The translations under genes and the position numbers were made by a program. A DNA stretch of 64,000 bases, taken from contig NZ_QHKS01000033.1 of NCBI RefSeq assembly GCF_003353175.1, forward strand, positions 1-64,000, read 5' to 3'. This DNA comes from Paraburkholderia lacunae (GTDB taxonomy: Bacteria; Pseudomonadota; Gammaproteobacteria; Burkholderiales; Burkholderiaceae). Of the stretch, positions 7,215 through 16,420 are shown in pieces. How positions within the stretch are numbered: the first letter of the stretch is position 1; each line of letters opens with the position of its first letter. The notes under the pieces were generated by a model. It saw only the letters and a program-made list of their open reading frames with translations. It ran no database searches and was not told the origin of the DNA.

Positions 7215-9048
7215 AACGGAGTCGCTACTGTACGCTCAGCTTTCCAATCAGCAAAGAAAGGTGCTGGCCGATGGAAGTGCGGAAGTTGTTTTGGAAGATT
7301 CTTTCGCAAGTTTTACCGGGAATCCAGATAATCTGGAACTCTTTCAAGCCTCTCTAAATAAGTTGGCGCATGAGGTCAAGACCTTGGCGCTCGAACCATA
7401 TTTTATTTCTGGTTACGTACGCTGGTCAAACGACCCGGGACACGCGTCTAAGCTAGGATACAGGGCTTTCGTCGGCCAACTGAAGAACGGCATTATTGCT
7501 TTTCTTAAGGAGACAGGTCGCACTGGCGTCACAATTCAACAGTTCGACTCTGACCTCGTAACGGAGTTCGTGGATTGGATTAAGTCCAATCCAAAGAATT
7601 GGTCTCCAAATACGGGGCGCAGGTACTTGTCTGCGCTGCAGGGTTTATTCGAAGGGCTGGAACGGGCCGGCACGAAGGGCCTGCTTCCACGGGGCGAGAG
7701 GGCTCCTCCAAATCATTCGTTTCCAGATTCGGCTCAATTCAGTAACGCGAAGGAACGGCTCGACGATATAAGCTGGCAACAGCTCGTAAATGCTTGTAGG
7801 AGCGAGATTACTGAGATAGTCTCAACGATGCAGCCAATCTGGGACTTCCTGGACTCGGGCCTTATCGTTCTGCCAGACGAAACATGCTCGGACCGAACGA
7901 AGTTCCGGGATGTCCGCGCCGTCTTGTGCTGGCTGCGTTCCCAGTACGGGAACTCCTTCGTGGTTCCTCTCCAAGAAGAGTTAGCAGCCCGCGACAGACA
8001 ACTGGCTGCTGCCGTTTATCACACGTACGGCAAGAGAACGATTTCGCGAGCGTTTTATCCCAGCGCCTACGACGCCTTCGTGTTTGCGTTGATGCATGCA
8101 ATACGCACATTTTCAAATAGTTCTCCTCTTTTCGCTCTTCAAGAAGGCGCGAGGCAAATTGTCGACGTTCTAGGCACCCCTCGCGTAGTCTTTGATATCG
8201 AGAAAGGCAGAGGGCCGTACACCTACCGGCGCAGTTTCGCGCTTCAAGAAGATGACCCACTTTCGCCTAATCGGCTCCATGAGGTCATGGCTCGCTGGAC
8301 GGCGTCTATCCGACCACTCGCGGGGGAACACAACGGGCACTCGTTCCTTTTTGTGTCGCATCATCAGGAGGTTCGTGGCTTTTTTTCTGCCAAATATGAT
8401 GGAAAAAGTTCGGATTCGGCGTGGAATGCGGCCGCCAGGAATTTTGCAGAGAAACATAACCTATCTCCTATCGTTCTTGGCGTAGTGCGTACGACAGGAC
8501 TGGATATCGTACGCGCCATCAGGGACGACGATATCCGTGCCATCCAAGCAGCCGGGGGGCAAAAGAGCGCCGCAACGGTTGAACGCCACTACGAAGGTGC
8601 GGCAGCGAGACGGCGGAGAGAAGAGAAGCTGGTCCAAGTCATGATTACGCAAGAGCGCTGGGCACAACGCAGTGGCCGTCCTGACATGCGAGGCGCTTCC
8701 GAATGCACAGATAACCTCGCGGCCACGCCCGGCTGGAACTGCTTCGACCCGTTCGACTCGCCGTTACCTAGTGAGCAGCCTGGCCGACTCTGCCGAGGAT
8801 TCGGTGCATGTCCCTCGTGTCCGTTAGCCTTTGTAGACTTAATGTCCGCCTATGCACTGGCGCGCCTTTTCCAACTCGTTGATGAGATTAAGGCAGCAAG
8901 GTTTTACGTAACACCGCAGCGATGGGAGTCTGCCTTCCAAGAGTCGCTTGAGACGTTGCAAAGCGGGTGGATTCCGCTGTTCACGAATAAAAGCGTGCAG
9001 GACGCGGCGACGCGCCTTGAACTCGAGCCGATTGGAGCCCTTGAATGA
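7204..9048 (+). CDS. Tyrosine recombinase 2 of the island operon, divergent catalytic residues
   Basis: The 614-residue product keeps the end of a phage-integrase fold, VRTTGLDIVRAI (Arg429) and GGQKSAATVERHYEG with Tyr463 as the likely nucleophile. The usual HxxR is replaced by RTTGLD and no clear first Arg box is seen. A Cys cluster, LCRGFGACPSCPL, follows at about residues 527-547 and may bind zinc. It is translationally coupled on both sides (11-base and 4-base overlaps). It probably works with recombinase 1 as a partly degenerate subunit, as TnpB does in Tn554. Function is by family analogy. Confidence 0.8.
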   Translation: MPYKTESLLYAQLSNQQRKVLADGSAEVVLEDSFASFTGNPDNLELFQASLNKLAHEVKTLALEPYFISGYVRWSNDPGHASKLGYRAFVGQLKNGIIAFLKETGRTGVTIQQFDSDLVTEFVDWIKSNPKNWSPNTGRRYLSALQGLFEGLERAGTKGLLPRGERAPPNHSFPDSAQFSNAKERLDDISWQQLVNACRSEITEIVSTMQPIWDFLDSGLIVLPDETCSDRTKFRDVRAVLCWLRSQYGNSFVVPLQEELAARDRQLAAAVYHTYGKRTISRAFYPSAYDAFVFALMHAIRTFSNSSPLFALQEGARQIVDVLGTPRVVFDIEKGRGPYTYRRSFALQEDDPLSPNRLHEVMARWTASIRPLAGEHNGHSFLFVSHHQEVRGFFSAKYDGKSSDSAWNAAARNFAEKHNLSPIVLGVVRTTGLDIVRAIRDDDIRAIQAAGGQKSAATVERHYEGAAARRRREEKLVQVMITQERWAQRSGRPDMRGASECTDNLAATPGWNCFDPFDSPLPSEQPGRLCRGFGACPSCPLAFVDLMSAYALARLFQLVDEIKAARFYVTPQRWESAFQESLETLQSGWIPLFTNKSVQDAATRLELEPIGALE

Positions 9049-11354
9049 ACCTCAGCCATATCAATATTCCAGACTTGCCGCACAACGGCGTCTCGCGAGA
9101 GCACGTTGTAATTTCGTCGCGGTCAATGTGGCCCGACATCTCATGGTTTCTAGACAGCGTGAATCCGGGCTATCCCTTTTACACCATCTGTTGGCGCTTT
9201 GAGCTGCCAGACAATAGTTGGTCTACCGACCCACAGCATTTCGAGCTGCTGGAATCGTTTCGCGAGGTCATTTGGGGAATGACGAAGAACGGCGGATGGT
9301 ACGGGCGAACGCTTAAGCCCGCAAGCGTGGTGATGTATTCCCCTGCTTTTCGGAGTCTCTTTCGATGGATGGTTTTCAACGACCTGACCTCGTTTGGTGA
9401 CCTCACACCGGAGACGTTGCGCAGCTATCTAGACGAGCTCCCTTTTCTAATTTCACATGGGAGTGCATATTTTGATGCCGACACTGAGACAAGAGAATGC
9501 GACGAGTTAGATGAATGGAACGCGTCGGATGCGGAAGCCTATGAGTCGGAGCTAGCGTTGCATGACGACGGCGACTCTGCGACAGGCGGGACGGCATTAA
9601 CTGATGTTGCTGACATGCCGACGGCCAGTGACGACGATGTCAACGAAGCCGAGGAAGCAGAAGAAGAGCTTGCGTGCGACAAGGCAGATGACAGCGCAAC
9701 CTACCATCAAGTAATTGCTCGGGTGACGCTCTTTTACTTGATTTATGCACAAAATCATCGGCTCGAAGAACGCGGGTTTGGGGTACTCAAAGATGTGCCT
9801 TTTAACGGCGACAAAGCTCGCAAAGTTTTGAAGACCGTTACAGCCCGTACGTTCAACAGTACACCGCCCCTCCCGGATGAGGTTGCACTTCCACTGCTAG
9901 GGTCGGCAATCGCTTGGGTGGAGCACCGGGCCTTCGACGTGATGGCCGTGCAAGAGATATTTCTTTCTGCAGTTGACCGTCATCTTGCGCGCGGAGTGCA
10001 GCTTGAGCGTGCCCGCTTGCTCGCACGGCGCGAGCTGGCCAGCTACGAGTTTAGTAAGGACCCTGCTACCGGTCTACCGTGGCGCGGCCCATTGGAGGAA
10101 AGAATCGACACTCCGCCTAACAGCTCCTCCGAGGGCCAGGGAGTCGCTCCATCAATCGCGACTGCGATGCGTTACAACCTATTCCGATTGCGAGACGCGG
10201 CAATGACTATTCTGCAATATTTGGTAGGCATTCGTCCAAGCGAAGTGTGTGCAATAGAAGCGGGAATGGACGAGGAAACGGGCTTACCGTCGTGCGTTTT
10301 GATGAAGCGTTCAACATCTGGACTACTTGAGTTATTTTACTTGAGGTCTCTGCTGAGCAAGGGGCTCGACCAGCCGCAAGCGAACGACTGGCTCATTGGC
10401 TGCAGGCCTGCGGGAGCTAAGTCGCTGCCTCTAACCGTGCAATGTCTGAGCGTGTTGCAGCGTGTATTCGAGCCTTGGAGAGCGCTTGGAAACCGCTCGG
10501 AAATGCTTGTGGGCTTTCGGTATGGATTCGGTTTGCCGACGAAACCTGAATATGTCGTGAGCATGACCACCTGGTCACTGAATGATTCATTCAAGTTCTT
10601 CATGAGAAACGAGGTCGACTTGTCGGCACTTCCTGATGAAAGTGTCCGAGGTGAGAATCTCATCAGATACCGGGAATCGAAGGGAGCGATTGTCACGCCC
10701 CGCCAAGGTCGCAAAACATTCGCTGCATTCATGCTCGAGAGTCGTGCGTCGCTACTTCCTGCAGTAAAGGACCACTTCAAGCACCTGAACGTCGCGACTA
10801 CCGAACGGGCCTACTATCCTCAAGAGGCCCGGATGAGAAACGATGTCGATAGCGTCGCGATATCTGACACCATCGCGTTCTTCACGGAGGCCGTGAAGGG
10901 CAAGAAGATTGTCGGACGCATGGCGCCGGTCATCAAACAGTATTTTGGCTCAGAAGACTTTACGAACGCCAAAAGCCCAGCCGAGCTCGACGGGCGAATT
11001 CGTCATGTTGTAATTTCTCATGACCTCCGCATCTTCTTTAATGACCATGGCAAGTGTCTCATCGCCGCCAAACCATCTGAGTCTAGATGCAGGCAGGAGA
11101 CCGGGACCGCCAACTGGGAGAATGTGACACCCGATTATGCAGTACGTAGTCCCGGGATGTGCGCCGGATGTGGAGCCTTCGCAGCGGACCGCTCCAACAG
11201 ACAATTCTGGGAACGGCGCCTTGAGCAATACACGAAGGCTCATGAAGCCGCTAAGGGGGAAGGGCGAGAACATGAGTACCACGTCCATCTTGCGAGAGCA
11301 CAGCAGGCCGCACAGGTGATTAAATGGTTCGATGGAGCGGAAATTGAACGATGA
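9045..11354 (+). CDS. Tyrosine recombinase 3 of the island operon, large with acidic insert
   Basis: The 769-residue protein has an unusual acidic insert (about residues 145-210, rich in Asp and Glu). The catalytic domain follows: Arg397 in VGIRPSEVC, PRQGRKTFAAF (about 552-562), His580 and the pair Tyr590-Tyr591 in TTERAYYPQ. The HxxR histidine is replaced, so activity may be altered. A C-terminal MCAGCGAF motif may bind metal. The ATGA start overlap with the preceding stop indicates coupled translation. It is longer than most recombinases of this class; the acidic stretch could mimic DNA or bind a partner. Confidence 0.8.
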   Translation: MNLSHINIPDLPHNGVSREHVVISSRSMWPDISWFLDSVNPGYPFYTICWRFELPDNSWSTDPQHFELLESFREVIWGMTKNGGWYGRTLKPASVVMYSPAFRSLFRWMVFNDLTSFGDLTPETLRSYLDELPFLISHGSAYFDADTETRECDELDEWNASDAEAYESELALHDDGDSATGGTALTDVADMPTASDDDVNEAEEAEEELACDKADDSATYHQVIARVTLFYLIYAQNHRLEERGFGVLKDVPFNGDKARKVLKTVTARTFNSTPPLPDEVALPLLGSAIAWVEHRAFDVMAVQEIFLSAVDRHLARGVQLERARLLARRELASYEFSKDPATGLPWRGPLEERIDTPPNSSSEGQGVAPSIATAMRYNLFRLRDAAMTILQYLVGIRPSEVCAIEAGMDEETGLPSCVLMKRSTSGLLELFYLRSLLSKGLDQPQANDWLIGCRPAGAKSLPLTVQCLSVLQRVFEPWRALGNRSEMLVGFRYGFGLPTKPEYVVSMTTWSLNDSFKFFMRNEVDLSALPDESVRGENLIRYRESKGAIVTPRQGRKTFAAFMLESRASLLPAVKDHFKHLNVATTERAYYPQEARMRNDVDSVAISDTIAFFTEAVKGKKIVGRMAPVIKQYFGSEDFTNAKSPAELDGRIRHVVISHDLRIFFNDHGKCLIAAKPSESRCRQETGTANWENVTPDYAVRSPGMCAGCGAFAADRSNRQFWERRLEQYTKAHEAAKGEGREHEYHVHLARAQQAAQVIKWFDGAEIER

Positions 11355-11832
11355 ACTGGATGGCGGGAACGAGACCGCCAAGGATTTCATAGTAGCTCTC
11401 CGACGCTTGCAGGCGGGAGAGCCGACGAACGAAGACCTTCAAGGCCGGCTGGCGGACGGTAAGCTTCGAATTAACATCGCCACCGTTGCGCTCGAGTCGG
11501 GGCACTCGCGAAGGCTCATCGGCCACGACGACTGTCCGTTTCCGGAGACCCGAAGTGCAATCCTCCTCGCTGTGACCGGTGACCCCGAGGTTAAGAAGGA
11601 GACTCTTAAACAGGAAATCGCGCGTTTGCGCAATGCGAATTCGGAACTCCGGGACAAGCTGGACGTCATGGCAACTTCGAATGCTGAGCTGCTAATAAGA
11701 TTTGATATGGCGATGGAGGGCTTCTACCCCGATGGTCGGCCGCTACGTCGGGCGACGAAAGGTCAACGGATGAAAGCGATGAGCATTGTAAGTAACAAGG
11801 AAAAGGGCGACAAGCCGCGGTCCCAGGGCTGA
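11332..11832 (+). CDS. Small helical accessory protein of the recombinase operon (TnpC-like)
   Basis: A 166-residue protein overlapping recombinase 3 by 23 bases. The middle RINIATVALESGHSRRLIGH (about 44-63) looks like a helix-turn-helix. A predicted coiled coil (KKETLKQEIARLRNANSELR and onward, about 86-115) follows, then a basic tail. Tn554 also carries a small third protein after its recombinases that influences transposition efficiency and orientation. By position and shape this is the equivalent; sequence identity to TnpC is not claimed. Confidence 0.6.
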   Translation: MERKLNDELDGGNETAKDFIVALRRLQAGEPTNEDLQGRLADGKLRINIATVALESGHSRRLIGHDDCPFPETRSAILLAVTGDPEVKKETLKQEIARLRNANSELRDKLDVMATSNAELLIRFDMAMEGFYPDGRPLRRATKGQRMKAMSIVSNKEKGDKPRSQG

Positions 11833-11861
11833 GTTGCTCGCGATTCCGCGTTGATGGTCAG

Positions 11862-11884
11862 GGGAGAGAGCTTCTCTCCCTTCA
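11862..11884 (+). terminator. Hairpin after the recombinase operon
   Basis: GGGAGAGA-GCT-TCTCTCCC is a perfect 8-bp stem, 29 bases after the last stop of the operon. Only a short T stretch follows, so termination is likely but not certain. Confidence 0.5.
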
Positions 11885-12224
11885 ACGAACGAATCGACAG
11901 CTCGTTACGCTCAGGACGCGCTTCTCGCGGGGAGGTCGCTCCACTAACCCAACACTTCGGTGTCGCGCTCTGACCTTACCCCGCCGAGTACACCATTCGT
12001 AACTTAGTGGGCTTGCCGTTGAGAGTCTCCCACTCGGCCGCCGGCCATATGTATCCAATCCGGTGAAAATTCTTGGCATACAGGTCTCAGAAACACTGCA
12101 TCCAACTAGTCGGCAAGACGGACGCGCCAAACTACTGGAAACTAAGAATTTTCTGAATAGTAAAAACGGTCGCCATCACGGATGATTCTTTCCGAAATTC
12201 TGTCGACCTAATTCACTGAAACAA

Positions 12225-12410
12225 TCCCCGCCTCAATATCTTGACTCGAACTCGCAGAGCCTCTCGGCGAAAGCGCACGAACAGTGAGCTTACGAGCAAG
12301 ACGCCGCCTTGGCGGCTTCCGCCACGGACGCTGCTCCTTGACAGGGAGCTTTTGCGCTGGCGTCAGGACGTCGTCGAAGCATGGCTGCGTATCATTGACG
12401 TCCGAGATGA
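12225..12410 (+). pseudogene. Decayed copy of the small HTH gene found at 15716
   Basis: Read across three frames, the strand gives a YLD stretch, then LELAEPLGESARTVSLRARR, then TPPWRLPPRTLLLDRELLRW and RQDVVEAWL. These align throughout with YLDPSELAGLLGLSVRTITM, RARHRPWLLP and ELFRWRQDVVLQWL of the intact gene at 15716-15949. At least two frameshifts break it. The 11833-12437 gap holds nothing else I can recognise. The remnant and the intact gene have the same orientation and flank the Gabija-like operon. Confidence 0.75.
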
Positions 12411-12437
12411 CCTTGGTCGAACCGTCTGTGTGCATCG

Positions 12438-13847
12438 TTAAACGCTGAAGCTCACGCTTGGCGCCAACACTCGAACCGACTTCGTTCCTCGCGTCAGAGC
12501 AACATACCAATGATGGCGGTTCTCGCACGCGTCCGGTGTGATGACGACATGGTCAAATTCAAGACCTTTCACCAATAGCGTGCTGCCAACTGAGCGATTG
12601 CGTATGTTTCGCCCTTTCTCACGACGTGCGTTTGCAACCTGAAACGCTGCATCATCGAGTTGCAGAGACGGATTCTCTGCGCACAGTTGCAGTGCCGACT
12701 TGATGCAGTAGACCAGTTCTGGGCGCACAGTCGTTACACCGGTCTCGTTCTCAATGCATCTAATTGCATCCAAGACACTTGCGAGCGAACCGTTTGCGGC
12801 CACCCCGGTCAAAGCGAGTTCGGCGGCGGTGGGAGGGTTCTTGATGCGCGTTGGATTTGCCAGCAATGATTCGACGCGCTTCCTTTTGCTCGAAGACTCA
12901 ACCCCGACGTAGGCTGTCCCCACGAGGTCTAGCACCGCCTTCACTCGGTCAATGCCGCTTTGAGTTCTGAGGCTCTCGTAAAAACTGCGCTCGGTTTTTC
13001 CCCCGATGGGTTCAATTGTAGTCGCACCGATGGCTTTGGCCAGGTCTGCGCGTCGCACTTCATCGACGCTCGAATGAATAATCGCTAGCGCCTCTCCGTC
13101 CGGAGGCCGAATCGAGCAAGAGCCGGCGAGCTGTTGGGCGGCGAGTTTAGGGGCGCGTGGTTGCCATTCTAGGCAGCTCGGTGCGCCGCGAAAATCGAAA
13201 ATACCGGTCTGAAAGTTCGCTCGCTGACCGATTAGCCACGCACCAAGGGCAGAATTGCCGGCACGAATCCATCTTTGAGGGGTGTTCAGTACGCCGGCCT
13301 GAGGGAATGCAGTCAAGGTGTCTGTATGCCAGTTAGCCAGCATGCCCGGACGAAAGCCAAAAATTGCCTGCAGGGGGTCGCCGAAAACGTAGCAGGGCAA
13401 ATGGCGCGAAAGCGCGCGCACAAGTCCATGGTGTGCGACGGTGCAGTCTTGGTACTCGTCCACAAGTACGCCGTTATACGACGCGCTGAGTATGCTTTGC
13501 ACTGCGCAGCTGTCAATCAACGCCGTCGCAGCGACCATGACAACATCCCATTCCCGCGACGACGCCGACCAGTCCGCAGCCAAGCCCGACCCTCTGGGAA
13601 AGGCTCGCGCCCATCGATGCGCCCATGCGGACAGCGTTTCGACTTGGGCTTTGTCCGGATGTATCTTGTGTTTCACCAACCGACGCCGAATGGCATCGAC
13701 GCCCGCGACCGTGTGGGTGAGAATGAGCCACCTCCCCGGCCCATTGCCGGCGACGAGGGCAATCTGCTCCGTTTTGCCGGTACCCGCTGGCGCCTCAATC
13801 GCACCAGCGCGAGAGCGGAGCATCTGCTGGACGGTCAGTTCAAGCAT
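12438..13847 (-). CDS. UvrD/Rep-like helicase, GajB-like component of a Gabija-type defence system
   Basis: The 469-residue superfamily 1 helicase has motif I APAGTGKTEQI (about 19-29), motif II VLVDEYQDC (about 127-135), motif III VFGDPLQAIFGF (about 153-164) and the C-terminal HHWYVALTRGTKSVRVL. Its length is near that of GajB, shorter than housekeeping UvrD. Its ATG overlaps the end of the OLD-type TOPRIM nuclease gene by 8 bases. A class 2 OLD nuclease followed by a small UvrD helicase is the Gabija arrangement: the complex nicks phage DNA when nucleotide pools fall, and GajB is activated by DNA ends. Confidence 0.8.
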   Translation of the reverse strand: MLELTVQQMLRSRAGAIEAPAGTGKTEQIALVAGNGPGRWLILTHTVAGVDAIRRRLVKHKIHPDKAQVETLSAWAHRWARAFPRGSGLAADWSASSREWDVVMVAATALIDSCAVQSILSASYNGVLVDEYQDCTVAHHGLVRALSRHLPCYVFGDPLQAIFGFRPGMLANWHTDTLTAFPQAGVLNTPQRWIRAGNSALGAWLIGQRANFQTGIFDFRGAPSCLEWQPRAPKLAAQQLAGSCSIRPPDGEALAIIHSSVDEVRRADLAKAIGATTIEPIGGKTERSFYESLRTQSGIDRVKAVLDLVGTAYVGVESSSKRKRVESLLANPTRIKNPPTAAELALTGVAANGSLASVLDAIRCIENETGVTTVRPELVYCIKSALQLCAENPSLQLDDAAFQVANARREKGRNIRNRSVGSTLLVKGLEFDHVVITPDACENRHHWYVALTRGTKSVRVLAPSVSFSV

Positions 13848-15006
13848 TGCTGCAAAGCCAACCGAAAATCTGGTCGAGTTGCCATGGCAAATGGGCAGGC
13901 GCTCCCGCAGCTACCGTGGGCGTCGCTAGATTCGAGCCGATACGGAAGCACAGGTCGTAGTCTTTCTTAATCCACTTCGACTTGTGTGCGAACCTACCTA
14001 TCTGACGAAGCCAATTCTTGTCCGATAGGTACGCATATGCCTGTTGCAGCGTTTCAAGCTTCTGACGTACCACGCTGGACAGTTCTCCCAGCGCGCGCGG
14101 CTCCCCGATTTCGCCGGCAATCAACTCCAGTAGTTTTGGACGCAAGTCCTGCGGTGCTCCCATAAAAAGTTCTTCTTCGGTGCAACGTCCGTCGCCCCAC
14201 TCGAAGTGGGGAATATTCTTGTGGTTGAGCGACGCAACGAATCCAGGTGGGATTGGGGCATCACTGTCGGTTAGCAGGGCCGTGCGATAACCAAGAGACG
14301 CGAAATGGATTGCGACGGCTGGTGCCGAGGCTCCCCCGCCATCAATGACGGTCGCGCCGAACATCTGGAACTGCCTATGTGTGCCTTCGGCGTATCCCTT
14401 GAGAAGCGCGACTTCTGTCTGGCCCTCGCAGACAAGCACCGACCTCGTGAGCAACGCTTCGCCCAGGTCGCGAACGTAGCGCTTTGCTTCGAGGGGGGCG
14501 GTGGCGGTTGCTGCGGAAGCCTTGACCTCAACCCTTCCCGTGGCATCCCTGCGACAGACGAAGACCTCACCGAACCTCACCTCGCGTAGCACACTGGGTG
14601 AGTGTGTCGTCAGAAACACTTGGCCACTAGCTTCGACTCGCGTGCGCAGGTGGCTCACCAACAGAGAGATTCGGTGGGGCTCAAGTCCGTACTCAATCTC
14701 ATCGACGAGCAGGAAGTGGCGGTGTGCGGACTCGGCGCTCTGGAGGGCTGCAACTGCGAGACGTGCGGAGCCAGTTCCCATGCACCGAAACGGCACGTTG
14801 CCGTCATGCAAGGCAACCCCGCTTGCGTTCATCGAAAAGCTCGTGTGGTCGAGATTCGCCGTCAGCTTGTCACGCACCTGAACGCCCAAGCCTTTGATAT
14901 CAGGCGAGACGGCGTCAATGATTTCACTGAAGGTCACCGCACTTTGGGCGGCGAACGCGTCACGCGCGGAGCGCAACAGGTCGTTCAACTGCGCAGGCGG
15001 CCCCAT
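13840..15006 (-). CDS. GajA-like OLD nuclease, C-terminal part (ABC signature, Walker B, TOPRIM)
   Basis: This frame carries the back half of an OLD-family nuclease: GTGSARLAVAAL as ABC signature (about 77-88), Walker B LLVDEIEYGLEPHR (about 98-111), switch His in TTHSPSVL, then a TOPRIM domain with VLVCEGQTEVALLKGY (catalytic Glu) and ALLTDSDAP (DxD). The Walker A half is in the preceding ORF in a different frame. The annotated ATG (MGPPAQLNDLLRSARDAF) lies inside the upstream frame. Either the gene is broken by a small indel, or a -1 frameshift or reinitiation at a GGGG run joins the halves. Confidence 0.75.
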   Translation of the reverse strand: MGPPAQLNDLLRSARDAFAAQSAVTFSEIIDAVSPDIKGLGVQVRDKLTANLDHTSFSMNASGVALHDGNVPFRCMGTGSARLAVAALQSAESAHRHFLLVDEIEYGLEPHRISLLVSHLRTRVEASGQVFLTTHSPSVLREVRFGEVFVCRRDATGRVEVKASAATATAPLEAKRYVRDLGEALLTRSVLVCEGQTEVALLKGYAEGTHRQFQMFGATVIDGGGASAPAVAIHFASLGYRTALLTDSDAPIPPGFVASLNHKNIPHFEWGDGRCTEEELFMGAPQDLRPKLLELIAGEIGEPRALGELSSVVRQKLETLQQAYAYLSDKNWLRQIGRFAHKSKWIKKDYDLCFRIGSNLATPTVAAGAPAHLPWQLDQIFGWLCSNA

Positions 15007-15506
15007 GAGAGATGCCGGTCCGCGTAGGCTCCGAGGCGTGCTGGAGCCATCTCTTTGCGGTCAGCGAAGCGAACTCGCTTGGACTTGTCTTCAGGGGTGC
15101 TGCCAACATAGATTGACCATACGGGCTCGAGCGTATCGTCGACGTCAAGTTGCAGGATGAGGGCAGGTGCGAAGCCCGCGTTCTCCGCTGGCTCCGATTT
15201 CCACTCGAGCTTTACGGCGCTCCAGCCGGCGAGCAGCATGCCGTACCGGTCATCGCGCAAATAGTCGCGAGGAAGTTGGGCGATGACCGCAACAATTCTG
15301 ATGCTGTTCGCTGGATTGGCATCGTAGAAGTCCAAGTCGTCGAACGTGACGTTTTGCCTTTCTGCGAGCAGGAGGTCGATAGCGTCGAGAATAGTCGTTT
15401 TGCAGCTATCGCCCGGGCCAATCAAACAGTTGACACCTTGGTTAGGGCACCACGAGAGCTCGCGGATTCCTCGAAAGTTGTAGACCCAAAGCGCTACGAT
15501 GTGCAC
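14985..15506 (-). CDS. GajA-like OLD nuclease, N-terminal part (Walker A)
   Basis: The 173-residue frame begins at a GTG after AGGGGA and reads MHIVALWVYNFRGIRELSW, with Walker A GPGDSCKTT at residues 30-38 (Cys in place of the last Gly, within a GPGDS-type loop seen in this subfamily). It ends ADRHLSWGRLRS then a stop. Relatives, as I remember them, continue past SWGR into the helical region found in the -1 frame of the downstream ORF. The two ORFs overlap by 22 bases. It is the first cistron of the minus-strand defence operon ending at 12438. Confidence 0.75.
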   Translation of the reverse strand: MHIVALWVYNFRGIRELSWCPNQGVNCLIGPGDSCKTTILDAIDLLLAERQNVTFDDLDFYDANPANSIRIVAVIAQLPRDYLRDDRYGMLLAGWSAVKLEWKSEPAENAGFAPALILQLDVDDTLEPVWSIYVGSTPEDKSKRVRFADRKEMAPARLGAYADRHLSWGRLRS

Positions 15507-15715
15507 GGCGGTCCCCTAACGTATGCTTGTTATAGCACGACGGCGAGTCTTATTTGCGTTCACAGCCCGACGTGGTATTTCGGCGCTCCAAATGTAGCAG
15601 AAGTCACAACGACGAAGACCAGTTTGCATGGAGCGATAGCGGCGAGGTAATCGGACCGGAAGTTTTTCGGTCTTAGTGATACAGCTGTGACTAAAACGGT
15701 TGCGCTACAAAGCGC

Positions 15716-15949
15716 ATGAAAGCCATTCACGCGCAAACTTACACGTATCTCGACCCTTCCGAACTCGCCGGACTTCTCGGCCTGTCAGTCCGCACAATCA
15801 CCATGCGAGCAAGACACCGCCCCTGGCTGCTTCCATCTCGCGCCGAGCTTTACGACCAAGAGCTTTTTCGTTGGCGACAAGACGTCGTTCTGCAGTGGCT
15901 TGTCGAGACTGAAGCCGCGCAGCTTGCTACAACAGGTCCGTCGGCTTGA
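15716..15949 (+). CDS. Small helix-turn-helix DNA-binding protein (AlpA/excisionase-like)
   Basis: A 77-residue protein. YLDPSELAGLLGLSVRTITM (about residues 10-29) forms a helix-turn-helix of the kind found in AlpA, MerR-N and excisionases, followed by a basic-aromatic segment RHRPWLLP and the amphipathic ELFRWRQDVVLQWLVE. Such small proteins act as excision directionality factors or regulators in mobile islands. Its 3' end overlaps tail-to-tail with the XRE gene by 23 bases. A decayed relative lies at 12225-12410. Confidence 0.65.
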   Translation: MKAIHAQTYTYLDPSELAGLLGLSVRTITMRARHRPWLLPSRAELYDQELFRWRQDVVLQWLVETEAAQLATTGPSA

Positions 15950-16382
15950 CGCGAAGCGCAGTCGCGAGTTTTTCCAGAGTGGACAGTTCGATTGGCGCCA
16001 ATTGATTCTCGCCGGGTGCTTCCAGGCGCGAGATGAGATTGCGGTCAATGCCGACGCGTGCGGCAAGCGTCTTTTGTGAAACGCCTTCAGCGGTACGGAG
16101 TTCGAGAACTTTCGCTCCGATTTGCGCTGTCGACGTCTGGTCGCCCGGAGGCCGACGGTGCAAGGAAGCGGTTACTGGCGTCTCAAGCAAAATGCGTACG
16201 TCCATTTCCATCGCAGTCGCAAGTGCTTCGGCGCGCTGCAGGGTAATCTTCCCGGCTTTTCGTTCCAGGCGGCTGATGCCCGTCCGGTCAGAGCCGACCA
16301 TGCTTCCAAGCTGCTCCTGAGACCAGCCTAGCTCCTCCCGACAGCGTTTTAGGTTGCGCGCGAAGCGCTCCTGCAGTGTCAT
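15927..16382 (-). CDS. Transcriptional repressor with two XRE-type HTH domains
   Basis: The 151-residue protein carries two Cro/CI-type HTH domains in tandem: LKRCREELGWSQEQLGSMVG with SDRTGISRLERKAG (about 11-44), and VLELRTAEGVSQKTLAARVG with IDRNLISRLE (about 91-124). A protein with two such domains can hold two half-sites at once. It is divergent from the 552-residue gene at 16586, and the shared 203-bp space has matching inverted repeats, so autoregulation and control of the divergent gene are likely. ATG is preceded by GGTGGGAAG. Confidence 0.8.
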   Translation of the reverse strand: MTLQERFARNLKRCREELGWSQEQLGSMVGSDRTGISRLERKAGKITLQRAEALATAMEMDVRILLETPVTASLHRRPPGDQTSTAQIGAKVLELRTAEGVSQKTLAARVGIDRNLISRLEAPGENQLAPIELSTLEKLATALRVKPTDLL

Positions 16383-16420
16383 CTTCCCACCGTAAAACTG
16401 ATAGTGGTGCGATTTTGACG

